Source: Bacteroidales bacterium
Lineage (GTDB): Bacteria > Bacteroidota > Bacteroidia > Bacteroidales > UBA932
DNA: 64,000 bases
Direction: 5' to 3'
NCBI GenBank assembly: GCA_017962375.1
Contig: JAGCVJ010000011.1
Location: forward strand, 289,793-353,792
Shown here piece after piece: positions 49,868 through 58,340 of the stretch. The notes below the pieces were generated by a model. That model was not told the origin of the DNA. It saw only the letters and a list, made by a program, of their open reading frames with translations, and made no database searches. The position numbers and the translations under genes are program-made. Position 1 is the first letter of the stretch. Each line of letters begins with the position of its first letter.

Positions 49868-50265
49868 TATTTCTTCTTGCTGTTTTCCTGGCGCCTTTTC
49901 ATAAGCTCCATAAACTCTTCGGCGGCTATGGTTTTCCTTAATATGCCTATCACGATTATGTTGAGAATCACGCAGATAATCGGGAAGATGGTGGATACCG
50001 GAAATCTTACCACTTTCAGCCCCGAGAACCATAGCAGATAGACAATCCACACCTGAAAAGCCAGCAGCACAATTGAAGAGTAGATGCAGAGTCTTAGCTG
50101 GAGATTCTTGTGATGAATCAGAAACAGGTTCACCACTGCAATTCCCAGTGCAACTATTGTCAGCACCAGAAACGGCGGATAAGACCTGTAAATCTCTCCG
50201 AAGAGCATTATCGCCAAAAGGACGGCGGTTGCCAGTATCAGGGTCAGATAGTTTATCTTTTTCAT
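49867..50265 (-). CDS. DUF4293-like four-helix membrane protein
   Basis: The 132-residue protein has four hydrophobic helices (LTLILATAVLLAIMLFG, FLVLTIVALGIAVVNLFLI, LCIYSSIVLLAFQVWIVYLLWF, TIFPIICVILNIIVIGIL) and a charged Lys-rich tail (KRRQENSKKK). This layout and the context suit DUF4293, a Bacteroidota-only family of unknown function. I set the start at MKKINYLTL (50265). It shares a transcript with the beta-barrel-like gene. Confidence 0.75.
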   Translation of the reverse strand: MKKINYLTLILATAVLLAIMLFGEIYRSYPPFLVLTIVALGIAVVNLFLIHHKNLQLRLCIYSSIVLLAFQVWIVYLLWFSGLKVVRFPVSTIFPIICVILNIIVIGILRKTIAAEEFMELMKRRQENSKKK

Positions 50266-50289
50266 CGCGATTAATCTTTTTAGACCTGA

Positions 50290-50297
50290 CAAAGATA
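50290..50297 (-). promoter_or_regulatory. -7 box for the DUF4293-like gene
   Basis: TATCTTTG on the minus strand matches TAnnTTTG, 24 bp before the ATG at 50265. It is back to back with the plus-strand box at 50318. Confidence 0.5.
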
Positions 50298-50317
50298 ACA
50301 CCTTTATCTTTTTTTAT

Positions 50318-50325
50318 TAAATTTG
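50318..50325 (+). promoter_or_regulatory. -7 box for the nucleoside phosphorylase gene
   Basis: TAAATTTG matches TAnnTTTG exactly, 23 bp before the ATG at 50349. Confidence 0.5.
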
Positions 50326-50348
50326 AGAATAATTAAAAATCAGACCTT

Positions 50349-51242
50349 ATGAAAACTTCAAAATCCACAAAGATTGCGGCGTCAGAACTGCTTCTGAACG
50401 CAGACGGCTCCATTTATCACCTTAATCTCCGTCCTGAGGAACTTGCAGACACGGTGATACTTGTGGGAGACCCCGGCAGAGTGGCTATGATCGCCAAGCA
50501 CATGACCGCCATAGAGTTTACCAAGCAGAGCCGTGAATTCGTTTCAACCACAGGCTTGTACAAAGGCAAGAGGATTACGGTTCTGTCTACTGGAATCGGA
50601 ACCGACAACATAGACATCGTGATGAACGAGCTGGACGCCGTTGCCAACATAGACTTCAACACCAGAAAGATAAAGAAGGAAAAGAGAAGCCTCACTCTGG
50701 TTAGAATTGGCACCAGCGGCGCTCTTCAGCCTGAGATTCCTCTGGGATCATACGTGCTGAGCCACTATTCCATTGGATGCGACGGCCTGGTGAATTGGTA
50801 TGCCAACCGCGATAGCGTCACCGACAAGGAGATTGAAAACGCCCTGGTTGAGCACATGGGCTGGGATCCTAACCTCCCGAGGCCTTACATCGTAAAGAAC
50901 TCTGACCGTCTTATCAAGGCTTTCCAGAGGAAGACCGTAAAGGGCATGACCATTTCCGCTCCGGGATTCTTCGGTCCTCAGGGCAGGGTGCTGCGCCTGG
51001 GTCTTGCAATGCCTGACATGAACGCCAAGTTCGAGAGCTTTGCCTCAAAGGGCTATAAGGTAACCAATTACGAGATGGAAGGCAGCGCCATTGCCGGCCT
51101 TGCCAAGGAGATGGGCCACGAGGCAATTACCGTTTGCTGCATCATTGCCAACAGATATGCAAAAGAGGCTATCACAGACTACCATCCTTACATCGAGAAG
51201 CTGATCAAGATGGTGCTCGACACACTTGTGAAACTCAAATAA
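50349..51242 (+). CDS. Nucleoside phosphorylase (uridine phosphorylase family)
   Basis: The 297-residue phosphorylase belongs to the NP-I family, which cleaves nucleosides with phosphate. Visible motifs are ILVGDPGRV (phosphate loop), TTGLYKGKRITVLSTGIGTDNID, LVRIGTSGALQPEIPLGSYVLSH and the nucleoside-binding end VTNYEMEGSAIAGLAKEMGHE. The last (NYEMEGS) is the NP-I signature. The length is larger than E. coli Udp (253) and matches Bacteroidota forms. Whether it prefers uridine or purines cannot be read. It is 30 bp upstream of proline dehydrogenase. Confidence 0.9.
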   Translation: MKTSKSTKIAASELLLNADGSIYHLNLRPEELADTVILVGDPGRVAMIAKHMTAIEFTKQSREFVSTTGLYKGKRITVLSTGIGTDNIDIVMNELDAVANIDFNTRKIKKEKRSLTLVRIGTSGALQPEIPLGSYVLSHYSIGCDGLVNWYANRDSVTDKEIENALVEHMGWDPNLPRPYIVKNSDRLIKAFQRKTVKGMTISAPGFFGPQGRVLRLGLAMPDMNAKFESFASKGYKVTNYEMEGSAIAGLAKEMGHEAITVCCIIANRYAKEAITDYHPYIEKLIKMVLDTLVKLK

Positions 51243-51272
51243 GACAACGAATCACACTAAGACATAACCATT

Positions 51273-52445
51273 ATGGTAGATTTTAACAATCTTGAAGTTG
51301 CATTCTCGTCCAAGAGCAAAGCTGAACTCAAGAATGCATTGTTGCTTTTCAATACAATCAAGAGGCCCGGAATGGTGAAATTCCTCAAAGGCGCCTCAAA
51401 TCTGGCTTTGAAGATAGGTTTCCCTATTGGATGGGCAGTAAAACCAACACTTTACAAGCAGTTTGTGGGCGGTGAAACCCTGGAAGACTGCCAGAAAACC
51501 ATAGACCATCTGAAGAGTTTCAACGTAAAGTCCACCCTGGACTTCTCAGCCGAGGGCAAGCAGACTCCTGAGGGCATCCAGTACACCTTTGAGGAGACCA
51601 TGCGCTCCATAGACTTTGCCAAGGACAATCCTGCACTGGCATACGCCGTTTTCAAGCCAAGCACCATCATCACCGATGAGCTTCTGGCCAAGGCTTCCGA
51701 GAAGAGAGAGCCTCTGACCGAGGAGGAGGAAAAGGAATTCAAGGCTTACCAGGAGAGGTTTGCCGCATTCTGCAAGAGAGCATACGACAACGATGTAAGG
51801 CTCATCATAGACGCCGAGGACTACTGCTTCCAGGATGCCATTGACGCCCAGACAGATGAGATGATGAGGCTCTACAACAAGAAGAGGGCTATCATCTTCG
51901 CCACCCTTCAGATGTACCGCCACGACCGCATGCCTTACCTGAAGAAGATATACGAGGATGCCGTGCAGAACAACTACATTGCCGGCATCAAGTTCGTTCG
52001 CGGAGCATATATGGAAGAGGAAAGGGCCAGGGCTGCCGCTATGGGCTATCCTGATCCTATCTGCAAAGACAAGCCTACCACCGATGCCAACTATAACGCC
52101 GGCGTCAAGTTCGTTATGGACCATCTGGATCATTTCGAGCTGTTTATGGGCACCCACAACGAGGAGAGCAACCGCCTTCTTGCCCAGCTGATCGATGAGA
52201 AGGGGCTTGCCCACAACGATCCGAGGATCCATTTCGCCCAGCTTCTTGGCATGAGCGACAACATCTCCTTCAACCTTGCCCACGAAGGCTATAACGTTAC
52301 CAAGTATGTTCCTTACGCCAAGGTAAAGGATGTTGTTCCTTATCTTGTAAGACGTGCCGAGGAAAACACCTCCGTTGCCGGCCAGACCGGAAGGGAGCTC
52401 AACCTCCTCCGTGCCGAGAAGGCCCGCCGCAAGTCCAAGAAATAA
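51273..52445 (+). CDS. Proline dehydrogenase
   Basis: The 390-residue flavoenzyme oxidises proline to pyrroline-5-carboxylate. The TIM-barrel stretches are LDFSAEGKQTPEG, RLIIDAEDYCFQDAIDAQTDEMM, IFATLQMYRHDRMPYLK, GIKFVRGAYMEEERARA (FAD and proline site), FMGTHNEESNRLL and the end VPYLVRRAEENTSVAGQTGRELNLL. The last matches the RR..EN family signature. It is a stand-alone ProDH rather than fused PutA. It lies downstream of the nucleoside phosphorylase and upstream of two secreted hypotheticals, all on the plus strand. Confidence 0.93.
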   Translation: MVDFNNLEVAFSSKSKAELKNALLLFNTIKRPGMVKFLKGASNLALKIGFPIGWAVKPTLYKQFVGGETLEDCQKTIDHLKSFNVKSTLDFSAEGKQTPEGIQYTFEETMRSIDFAKDNPALAYAVFKPSTIITDELLAKASEKREPLTEEEEKEFKAYQERFAAFCKRAYDNDVRLIIDAEDYCFQDAIDAQTDEMMRLYNKKRAIIFATLQMYRHDRMPYLKKIYEDAVQNNYIAGIKFVRGAYMEEERARAAAMGYPDPICKDKPTTDANYNAGVKFVMDHLDHFELFMGTHNEESNRLLAQLIDEKGLAHNDPRIHFAQLLGMSDNISFNLAHEGYNVTKYVPYAKVKDVVPYLVRRAEENTSVAGQTGRELNLLRAEKARRKSKK

Positions 52446-52465
52446 TTCAAAAAAACATTCAGATT

Positions 52466-53023
52466 ATGAAGAAGCATTTATTATCCCTGGCTGTTATCGC
52501 CCTGGCAATTGTTCTGGCGGCAGCCTGCAAAGAAAAGCCTGCTGAGAATCCTGAGCCGGTTAAACCTGCAAACATTACCGCCGAGCACTTTACGGCATTT
52601 CTGGTTACAGAACCTGGCAAAGCTGAGGCTTATCTCGATTCTATGGGCATCAAGAAGCTGAACTATTTCTTTGAAGAAGGTGGTCCCGGCGCCCAGTGCG
52701 ACAACGAGCAGTCCTATTACGGAAGAGGTGCTGTGGTTGAGCTCAACGAGGATGGCGGCACCAGCAAGATCACTCCTGAAGATGAGCACGCAGTGGTTAT
52801 CCACGTAGGAGGTGAAGGCACTGTCAACGGCTACATTGCATTCCGCAGCGAGGAAGACTACAACAACTTTATCAGCAAGCTCCCTCAGATTGATGAAGAA
52901 ACCCAGGAAGCTCCTTGGCTGGAGGTAGAGCCTCAGGGCAACGGCGACGCCAGCTCGTGGCTTTGGGATTCCGGCTTCGAGAAGGGCAAGTGGTATATTG
53001 CTGAATTCTTGCTTAGGGAATAA
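52466..53023 (+). CDS. Lipoprotein, hypothetical
   Basis: The 185-residue protein has lipoprotein signal MKKHLLSLAVIALAIVLAAAC. Residues 45-90 read ITAEHFTAFLVTEPGKAEAYLDSMGIKKLNYFFEEG, the rest is acidic and beta-rich, and the end is WYIAEFLLRE. I do not recognise a family. It lies 20 bp after the proline dehydrogenase gene and 3 bp before the next gene on the same strand, so the group is probably co-transcribed. Confidence 0.8.
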   Translation: MKKHLLSLAVIALAIVLAAACKEKPAENPEPVKPANITAEHFTAFLVTEPGKAEAYLDSMGIKKLNYFFEEGGPGAQCDNEQSYYGRGAVVELNEDGGTSKITPEDEHAVVIHVGGEGTVNGYIAFRSEEDYNNFISKLPQIDEETQEAPWLEVEPQGNGDASSWLWDSGFEKGKWYIAEFLLRE

Positions 53024-53026
53024 GTC

Positions 53027-53797
53027 ATGAGAACAAAAGCTTTTTTATCTTTATTTGTCGCGATGACAATAGGGCTTTCCTATACATTCGCGCAGAACTA
53101 TCCGTCTTTCAAGGACAACCCGTACGCTGAGACAGTCAAGATTAAAGGCCAGAACCCAACGATTGTTGATTTTGCCAACTATATGTTCCGTGAACCGGAG
53201 GAGGAAGAAGGTTCAGAATGCACGGGATGGATCAGAGATGCATGGAAGAGGCATCTTGCCGGAAAGCCTCAAGAAAAGGGCACCAAAGTTACCTTGGATG
53301 TTCAGAATGGCTATGTGAAGTTTGAATACGTATACGAAGATGAAGACAGCAAGATTCTCCACGTGAGTGAAATGTGCTACTGGAACTGCTCTGACGCCAA
53401 GCACAAGATTGTGGCCTTTACCAACAACTTGTGGGACAACGGAAGACTTGTCCAGACAGAGTGCACGGGAGATTATTTCCTGATTTACGAGAACTCTTCA
53501 AGGAAGATTCAGGGTGTCTACTGCGGGGACATAGGCGCCAAGGCTGTACCTCCTTCCGAGAGGGTAGAGGAAGGATCTGACGGCACGGGCTGGTATCGCA
53601 TAGAAAACGGCAAGAAGATCTACATGACTACCGAGGAGAGGAACATGTGGTACGAGGATACTCATCCTCAAGCTGTGTATCATCTTCCTCGCAAGGGCAA
53701 GAACATAACCGTTGACCTGGTTTATCCAAGCAAGACCGAAACCATAACCCTTACCTGGGACGGCCTCAAGTTCAACGCCCCGGAAGGCTATAGGTAA
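53027..53797 (+). CDS. Secreted hypothetical protein
   Basis: The 256-residue protein has a signal peptide (AFLSLFVAMTIGLSYTFAQ). The mature part is beta-rich and acidic with repeated Trp and Tyr (GWIRDAWKRHLAGKP, VKFEYVYEDEDSKILHVSEMCYWNCSDA, ITVDLVYPSKTETITLTWDGLKF). Two adjacent cysteine-tryptophan spots (MCYWNC) may be a disulfide. No family is recognised. It follows the preceding lipoprotein gene by 3 bp and converges, without a gap, with the next minus-strand gene. Confidence 0.8.
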   Translation: MRTKAFLSLFVAMTIGLSYTFAQNYPSFKDNPYAETVKIKGQNPTIVDFANYMFREPEEEEGSECTGWIRDAWKRHLAGKPQEKGTKVTLDVQNGYVKFEYVYEDEDSKILHVSEMCYWNCSDAKHKIVAFTNNLWDNGRLVQTECTGDYFLIYENSSRKIQGVYCGDIGAKAVPPSERVEEGSDGTGWYRIENGKKIYMTTEERNMWYEDTHPQAVYHLPRKGKNITVDLVYPSKTETITLTWDGLKFNAPEGYR

Positions 53798-54685
53798 TTA
53801 TTGGTATTCCAGCCCCTTGACGGCAACTCCGATGTTGACCGGAATGTGGTGCATCTTTCCAAGAGCTATTTCTCTTGAATAGCTGCTTTTAAAGTAAATG
53901 GCAGTCTCTAGACTCATTCTATGGGACTGCTGTTCTTTTTCAGGCATGGCCAGATATGCCTTCAAGGCTTCCTTGTCGCAGTCCACAATCTGGAAGGCTA
54001 TGAAATACCTGCCGGGCTCCAGCATAATGACATCTTCCGGCTGGATGTTGAATCGCTGAGGATTCTGGGAAACAGGAATATTGAAATAGATGGGCTTGGC
54101 AAGCACATTGTCAAACTTTTCATTCTTGCCTTCAATGCGATAGATATTGATGGAGGCAATACATCCCTTGATGCTGTTGCTTCTTATGGTAAGTATGATG
54201 TTCTTTACCAGAAATGGCTTTTTGGCATGGGCTATAGAGCCCAGTTCCTCTCCCTTGAAGTTTTCTGAAGCAAGCACTATGCTTATGCCTCCCTTGTTGC
54301 CCAGAATATTTGCTCCCGCCCGCACAAGATATTTCTCCTTTGTTTCTCCTGCAATCAACACAACCGGAGGCAATTCCTGCTCCTTGAGCACGATTACCAC
54401 ATCATCTGCCGCTCCTGAAACCGGATAATATCCAACTTGATATGAGATATGATGAAACTCCAGGGTATCGCCTGGCACATTAATCTTGAAGTGCCCATCA
54501 GCAGTGGAAACTGTGCCTATATTGTGTTTTGGTATCCCGATTTGCACATATTCCACGGCCTCGCCTTTTTCGTTGATTATCCGGCCTTGTACTGTATAAC
54601 TTTTCTGCGCAAGAGTGCAGATCGGCAAAAAGAGAATGAATAAAAGTAGAGTTAGAACTAGAATAAAAAACTGTTTTGTTGGCAT
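53798..54685 (-). CDS. Protein with CarboxypepD_reg-like domain
   Basis: The 295-residue exported protein has signal region FILVLTLLLFILFLPICTLAQ. A carboxypeptidase-regulatory-like beta sandwich follows (YTVQGRIINEKGEAVEYVQIGIPKHNIGTVSTADGHFKINVPGDT), the fold found at the N-terminus of TonB-dependent receptors. The C-terminal 150 residues are beta-rich and unfamiliar. It is not a receptor, since no plug or barrel follows. Stand-alone forms are common in Bacteroidota and poorly understood. Confidence 0.85.
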   Translation of the reverse strand: MPTKQFFILVLTLLLFILFLPICTLAQKSYTVQGRIINEKGEAVEYVQIGIPKHNIGTVSTADGHFKINVPGDTLEFHHISYQVGYYPVSGAADDVVIVLKEQELPPVVLIAGETKEKYLVRAGANILGNKGGISIVLASENFKGEELGSIAHAKKPFLVKNIILTIRSNSIKGCIASINIYRIEGKNEKFDNVLAKPIYFNIPVSQNPQRFNIQPEDVIMLEPGRYFIAFQIVDCDKEALKAYLAMPEKEQQSHRMSLETAIYFKSSYSREIALGKMHHIPVNIGVAVKGLEYQ

Positions 54686-54767
54686 AAGTATTATTTTGCC
54701 ATACTCTATGACAAAAATAATGCCTCAATCTTGAAATAGTTGAGCATCCTGTATAGCAATTGCGGTC

Positions 54768-54794
54768 AATAAGCCGCAAATTTTGCGGCTTATT
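54768..54794. promoter_or_regulatory. 27-bp perfect palindrome upstream of fic
   Basis: Arms of 13 bp, aataagccgcaaa and tttgcggcttatt, are separated by a single t. The palindrome sits 25 bp upstream of the -7 box of the Fic gene. No T-run follows on either strand, so an operator is more likely than a terminator. Confidence 0.5.
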
Positions 54795-54818
54795 AGCTGA
54801 ATCGTGATTAAAAAATAG

Positions 54819-54826
54819 TATCTTTG
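54819..54826 (+). promoter_or_regulatory. -7 box for the Fic-family gene
   Basis: TATCTTTG matches TAnnTTTG exactly, 17 bp before the ATG at 54844. Confidence 0.55.
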
Positions 54827-54843
54827 CGAAAAATAAACAGATT

Positions 54844-55971
54844 ATGAAATACATTTATGACTCTCCCAAGTGGCCTGTTTTCACCTGGAACCAAATCCAG
54901 ATTTTTGATGAGTTGGCAAAGGTTAACAAAGAGGCTGGATTTCTTTCTGGAAGGCTAAGTTCAATTGGACTGGATGCCCGAATGGGAGCGGTTGTTGAGA
55001 CTGTTACTCACGATATTGTGTCATCTTCTGAGATAGAGGGTGTTATTCTAAATACAGATGAGGTACGCTCATCCGTAGCTCGTCGTTTAGGAGTAGTCAT
55101 TCCGCAGAGTCAAGCTTCATCGCGATATATAGATGGTATCGTAGAGATGATGCTGGATGCCACGGTTAATTATAAGAAACCTCTTACAAACGAGAGGCTT
55201 TTCGGTTGGCACCATGTGTTGTTTCCTAGCAGCAGAAGCGGCCTGAATGTCATCGATGTGGCAAAATACAGGTCAGGAGGGATGAAAGTGGTTTCCGGTA
55301 TTCTTGGTCGCGAGAAAGTGCATTATGTAGCCCCTTCTGCAGACAGGGTGGGGAAAGAGATGGACGCATTCCTAAAATGGTTCAATGACAGTAATACTCC
55401 TTGCAGCTATCTCAAATCTGCTATAGCTCATTTTTGGTTTGTTTGCATCCATCCGTTTGATGACGGCAATGGCCGTATAGGCAGGGCCATATCTGATATG
55501 GCTCTATCCCAAGCCGATGACAGCCAGATGCGGTATTTCAGCATGTCCAGGCAAATCAATGCAGACAAGAAATCTTATTACGACATTCTTGAGAGAACTC
55601 AGAAGGGAGGATGCGACATTACGGAATGGCTTTCTTGGTATCTGAGCTGCATGTCGAGAGCAATCTCTGCTTCAGGCACAATTCTTTCACGTGTGTTGAA
55701 TAAGGCCATTTTCTGGCAGACACACGCAGGAACACCATTCACAGACAGAATCAAGACAGTTCTTAATATCTATTTGGATGGATATGACGGGAAACTGACT
55801 GCCAAAAACTGGGCTAAACTTTCAAAAGTTTCATTAGACACATCCGCAAGAGATATTAGATATTTGGTCGATGCTGGTATTCTCATTCCTCAGGCTGGCA
55901 ATATCAGGAACGTTTCCTACGGCATTCACTGTTCAGATGGAATAACCATAATTCCTGGTGAGACAGATTGA
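54844..55971 (+). CDS. Fic-family protein with DUF4172 N-terminus
   Basis: The 375-residue putative AMPylator has a DUF4172 N-terminal domain (residues about 1-85, from YDSPKWPVFTWN). The Fic core is at about 115-260, with catalytic loop HPFDDGNGRIGRA near residue 200. The inhibitory helix motif SSSEIEGV near residue 62 matches the class II (S/T)xxxE(G/N) rule, so the enzyme is probably autoinhibited. The C-terminus has a winged-helix-like part (LTAKNWAKLSKVSLDTSARDIRYLVDAGIL). The target is unknown. The gene precedes tRNA-Gly by 7 bp and has a palindrome upstream. Confidence 0.93.
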   Translation: MKYIYDSPKWPVFTWNQIQIFDELAKVNKEAGFLSGRLSSIGLDARMGAVVETVTHDIVSSSEIEGVILNTDEVRSSVARRLGVVIPQSQASSRYIDGIVEMMLDATVNYKKPLTNERLFGWHHVLFPSSRSGLNVIDVAKYRSGGMKVVSGILGREKVHYVAPSADRVGKEMDAFLKWFNDSNTPCSYLKSAIAHFWFVCIHPFDDGNGRIGRAISDMALSQADDSQMRYFSMSRQINADKKSYYDILERTQKGGCDITEWLSWYLSCMSRAISASGTILSRVLNKAIFWQTHAGTPFTDRIKTVLNIYLDGYDGKLTAKNWAKLSKVSLDTSARDIRYLVDAGILIPQAGNIRNVSYGIHCSDGITIIPGETD

Positions 55972-55978
55972 CAATTGG

Positions 55979-56051
55979 AGCGGAAAACGGGATTCGAACC
56001 CGCGGCCCTCAGCTTGGGAAGCTGATGCTCTGCCAACTGAGCTATTTCCGC
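55979..56051 (-). tRNA. tRNA-Gly (CCC)
   Basis: Minus-strand cloverleaf with acceptor arms GCGGAAA / TTTCCGC, D arm GCTC AGTTGGCA GAGC, anticodon stem TCAGC / GCTGA around the loop TTCCCAA (anticodon CCC), and T arm CGGGTTCGAATCCCG. No CCA is encoded. An AT-rich KilA-N gene lies 44 bp away. Confidence 0.93.
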
Positions 56052-56095
56052 TTGTTGTTGGTTTAGGGAAACAAAGATAACAATAATTTCTCTTT

Positions 56096-56896
56096 TTACA
56101 CTAGTGTTTCTATGTTTCCCCTTTCATCCAGGATCTTCATTTGTTCGATAGCTATTTTATTGAGTTTCAGAAGCCTTTGACTTTGCGGCAATCCTTCATT
56201 TATCAAGAGAGCATTGATGCTCTCCATATTAGAGAGGCAGATGAGTTCATTAATGGAAGCATAATCACGTATGTTACCCGAAATATCAGGATTCGATTCC
56301 CGCCATTGCTTTGCAGTCATCCCAAACAACGCAACATTGAGCACATCTGCTTCTTCCGCATAGATAGCGCTGGCCTGCTCGTTGCTTATTTTTCTAGGTA
56401 TGAGATTTCTGCCAATGGCGCTTGTATGGATCTTATAATTGATTTTTGCAAGCTCTCTTTTTGCAGACCATCCCAAGGTTTTATGTTCATCTTCTTTTAG
56501 ACGCTGGTATTCTTTAATTAGAAGTAATAGGAATTTTGGGCTAAGCCACATTCCAAAATGATAGGCGATGTCTTTATGGGCATAGGTTCCTCCATATCTG
56601 CCTGTTTTTGAAATTATGCCGATAGCTTTTGTTTTTTCTGTCCATAACTTGACGGACAAAACATAGTTGTTATTACCAGCGTTGTTTTTAATTGTACCGA
56701 ATTCGGTACAATTAAAAAGTGGATTATAAAGAGATTCCCATTCGCCGATAAATTCAATAGTGCTTTTCAAACTCAGCCATTTTATAATAATGTGCTCTTG
56801 CATTTGATTCCTAACCATATCTGTGAGAGATATGTAGTCATTGTTGTTGTGAGAAATAACAGTGATTTCTGTTTCTTTAACATGTATTTTAGCCAT
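56096..56896 (-). CDS. KilA-N domain protein
   Basis: The 266-residue protein has a KilA-N DNA-binding domain: YISLTDMVRNQ near the start, then the core GRYGGTYAHKDIAYHFGMWLSPKF, which contains the AHxDIAxxFxxWxSP signature. The remaining C-terminal part (residues about 160-266) is helical and charged. KilA-N proteins occur in phages and mobile elements and in resident genes of Bacteroidota. I set the start at MAKIHVKETE (56896), because the open frame upstream includes the 47-bp repeat. The gene is clearly more AT-rich than its flanks and sits beside tRNA-Gly, which suggests transfer. Confidence 0.88.
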   Translation of the reverse strand: MAKIHVKETEITVISHNNNDYISLTDMVRNQMQEHIIIKWLSLKSTIEFIGEWESLYNPLFNCTEFGTIKNNAGNNNYVLSVKLWTEKTKAIGIISKTGRYGGTYAHKDIAYHFGMWLSPKFLLLLIKEYQRLKEDEHKTLGWSAKRELAKINYKIHTSAIGRNLIPRKISNEQASAIYAEEADVLNVALFGMTAKQWRESNPDISGNIRDYASINELICLSNMESINALLINEGLPQSQRLLKLNKIAIEQMKILDERGNIETLV

Positions 56897-56955
56897 ATTT
56901 CCATATGTTTTGGTTATAAGGCAACAAGAATATACCATTTCTTCGGAACAAGAAT

Positions 56956-57002
56956 GCCAAAACGTAAAATTGACGCTGTCCGCCCCAAAAGTTTTTACGT
57001 TT
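56956..57002 (-). repeat. 47-bp palindromic intergenic repeat, copy 2
   Basis: Reverse-oriented copy of 16835-16881 (44 of 47 positions identical). In this copy the terminal arms AAACGTAAAA and TTTTACGTTT are perfect 10-bp inverted repeats around the centre with GGGGCGGACAGCGTC. It lies about 60 bp upstream of the KilA-N start. Confidence 0.7.
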
Positions 57003-57031
57003 ACGCTAACGAACAACTTCAATAAATCTGC

Positions 57032-57039
57032 TATCTTTG
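57032..57039 (+). promoter_or_regulatory. -7 box for the FtsX-like permease gene
   Basis: TATCTTTG matches TAnnTTTG, 59 bp before the ATG at 57099. Confidence 0.5.
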
Positions 57040-57098
57040 CAAGAAAGCGATTGGTTTCGCTGATTAATTATTGAATATAGGATTATCTAATAACTGAT

Positions 57099-58340
57099 AT
57101 GAGACTCAGCTGGTTTGTTGCCAGAAGGATAGGAAGCGGCAAAAAGGGGCGTCTGGCCTCTTTGGGGAATGTTATTGCCGTGTTCTCGGTGGCAGTGAGC
57201 ATAATCGTGATAATAGTCTCGATATCAGTGTCAAGAGGGTTCAGGAAAGAGATACTGGAGAAGATGTCTGCCTTTGCGGGGGATGTGAGCATCTCGGTTA
57301 TGCCGCCTTCGCTTTCAGGGGACTATGACTCTCAGGAGTATTCTCTGCCACCGATCAAGGCCAGGGAGGATGTGATGGCTCTGCCGTATGTGACGTCTTT
57401 CCAGGCGGTGAGCTACAGGCCCGGAATGATCAAGACAGAGGAGAATATCCAGGGAGTGATGATGAAGGGAGTGGACTCCACATTCAACTGGAAGTTTTAT
57501 TCTTCTTGCCTGGAAGAGGGGAACCTGCCGGATTTGGAGACTGATGACTATGCTCTGGTTTCCAGGAGGATGGCAGATATGATGGGGTTCTCGGCAGGAG
57601 ACAGGATAACGCTTTATTTCGTGGGCAATCAGGTGAAGGTTAGGCGGCTCAAGATATGCGGCATCTATTCTGCGCAGCTGGAGAATCTGGACAAGACGTA
57701 TGTGATTTGCTCCAGGAAGATGGTAAACGGGCTGAACGGCTGGGAGGAAGACCACTCAAGCGGGTATCAGATTACATTTGCAGACCACTCGGACAAAGAC
57801 TATATGGCCAGAAAGCAGGAGATTGTGAATCTGGTGTATGCCAAGTGGGACAAAGAGCAGTACCTCAGGATATCGGGAGCTATGGAAGAGATGCCGAATC
57901 TGGTGGACTGGCTGAGGCTGCTGGATATGAATGTGCTTATCATACTGATACTTATGATAGCCGTGGCGGCGTTCAATATGGTGAGCTGCGTGCTGATAAT
58001 CCTGTTTGAGAACATATCCTCTATCGGAGTTTTGAAGGCTCTCGGAATGAAGAATTCCGGCATAAAGAAAGTGTTCCTGGCAAAGAGCTCTTCGATTGTC
58101 CTGACGGGATTGATTATCGGGAACGTGATTGCCATAGGCCTGCTGCTGGTGCAGAAGCATTTCAAGATACTGTCTCTCAACCCGGCCAACTACTTCATTG
58201 ATCACGTGCCGGTAGATATCTCCTGGTGGAGCATAATTGCGGCAGATATTCTGTGCTTTATCGCGATAATGGCAATTCTGCTGATACCTTGCCACTTCAT
58301 CAGCAAGATCCAGCCTGCAAAGACAATCAAAGTCAGATAA
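57099..58340 (+). CDS. ABC transporter permease, LolC/E-FtsX type
   Basis: The 413-residue inner-membrane permease has a first helix at the N-terminus (VIAVFSVAVSIIVIIVSISVS) and a large periplasmic MacB/Lol-type domain (residues about 55-280). Three further helices follow (MNVLIILILMIAVAAFNMVSC, KSSSIVLTGLIIGNVIAIGLLLV, IIAADILCFIAIMAILLIPC). The layout suits LolC/LolE, which release lipoproteins from the inner membrane. No ATPase gene is adjacent. Another FtsX-like export function remains possible. Confidence 0.88.
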   Translation: MRLSWFVARRIGSGKKGRLASLGNVIAVFSVAVSIIVIIVSISVSRGFRKEILEKMSAFAGDVSISVMPPSLSGDYDSQEYSLPPIKAREDVMALPYVTSFQAVSYRPGMIKTEENIQGVMMKGVDSTFNWKFYSSCLEEGNLPDLETDDYALVSRRMADMMGFSAGDRITLYFVGNQVKVRRLKICGIYSAQLENLDKTYVICSRKMVNGLNGWEEDHSSGYQITFADHSDKDYMARKQEIVNLVYAKWDKEQYLRISGAMEEMPNLVDWLRLLDMNVLIILILMIAVAAFNMVSCVLIILFENISSIGVLKALGMKNSGIKKVFLAKSSSIVLTGLIIGNVIAIGLLLVQKHFKILSLNPANYFIDHVPVDISWWSIIAADILCFIAIMAILLIPCHFISKIQPAKTIKVR

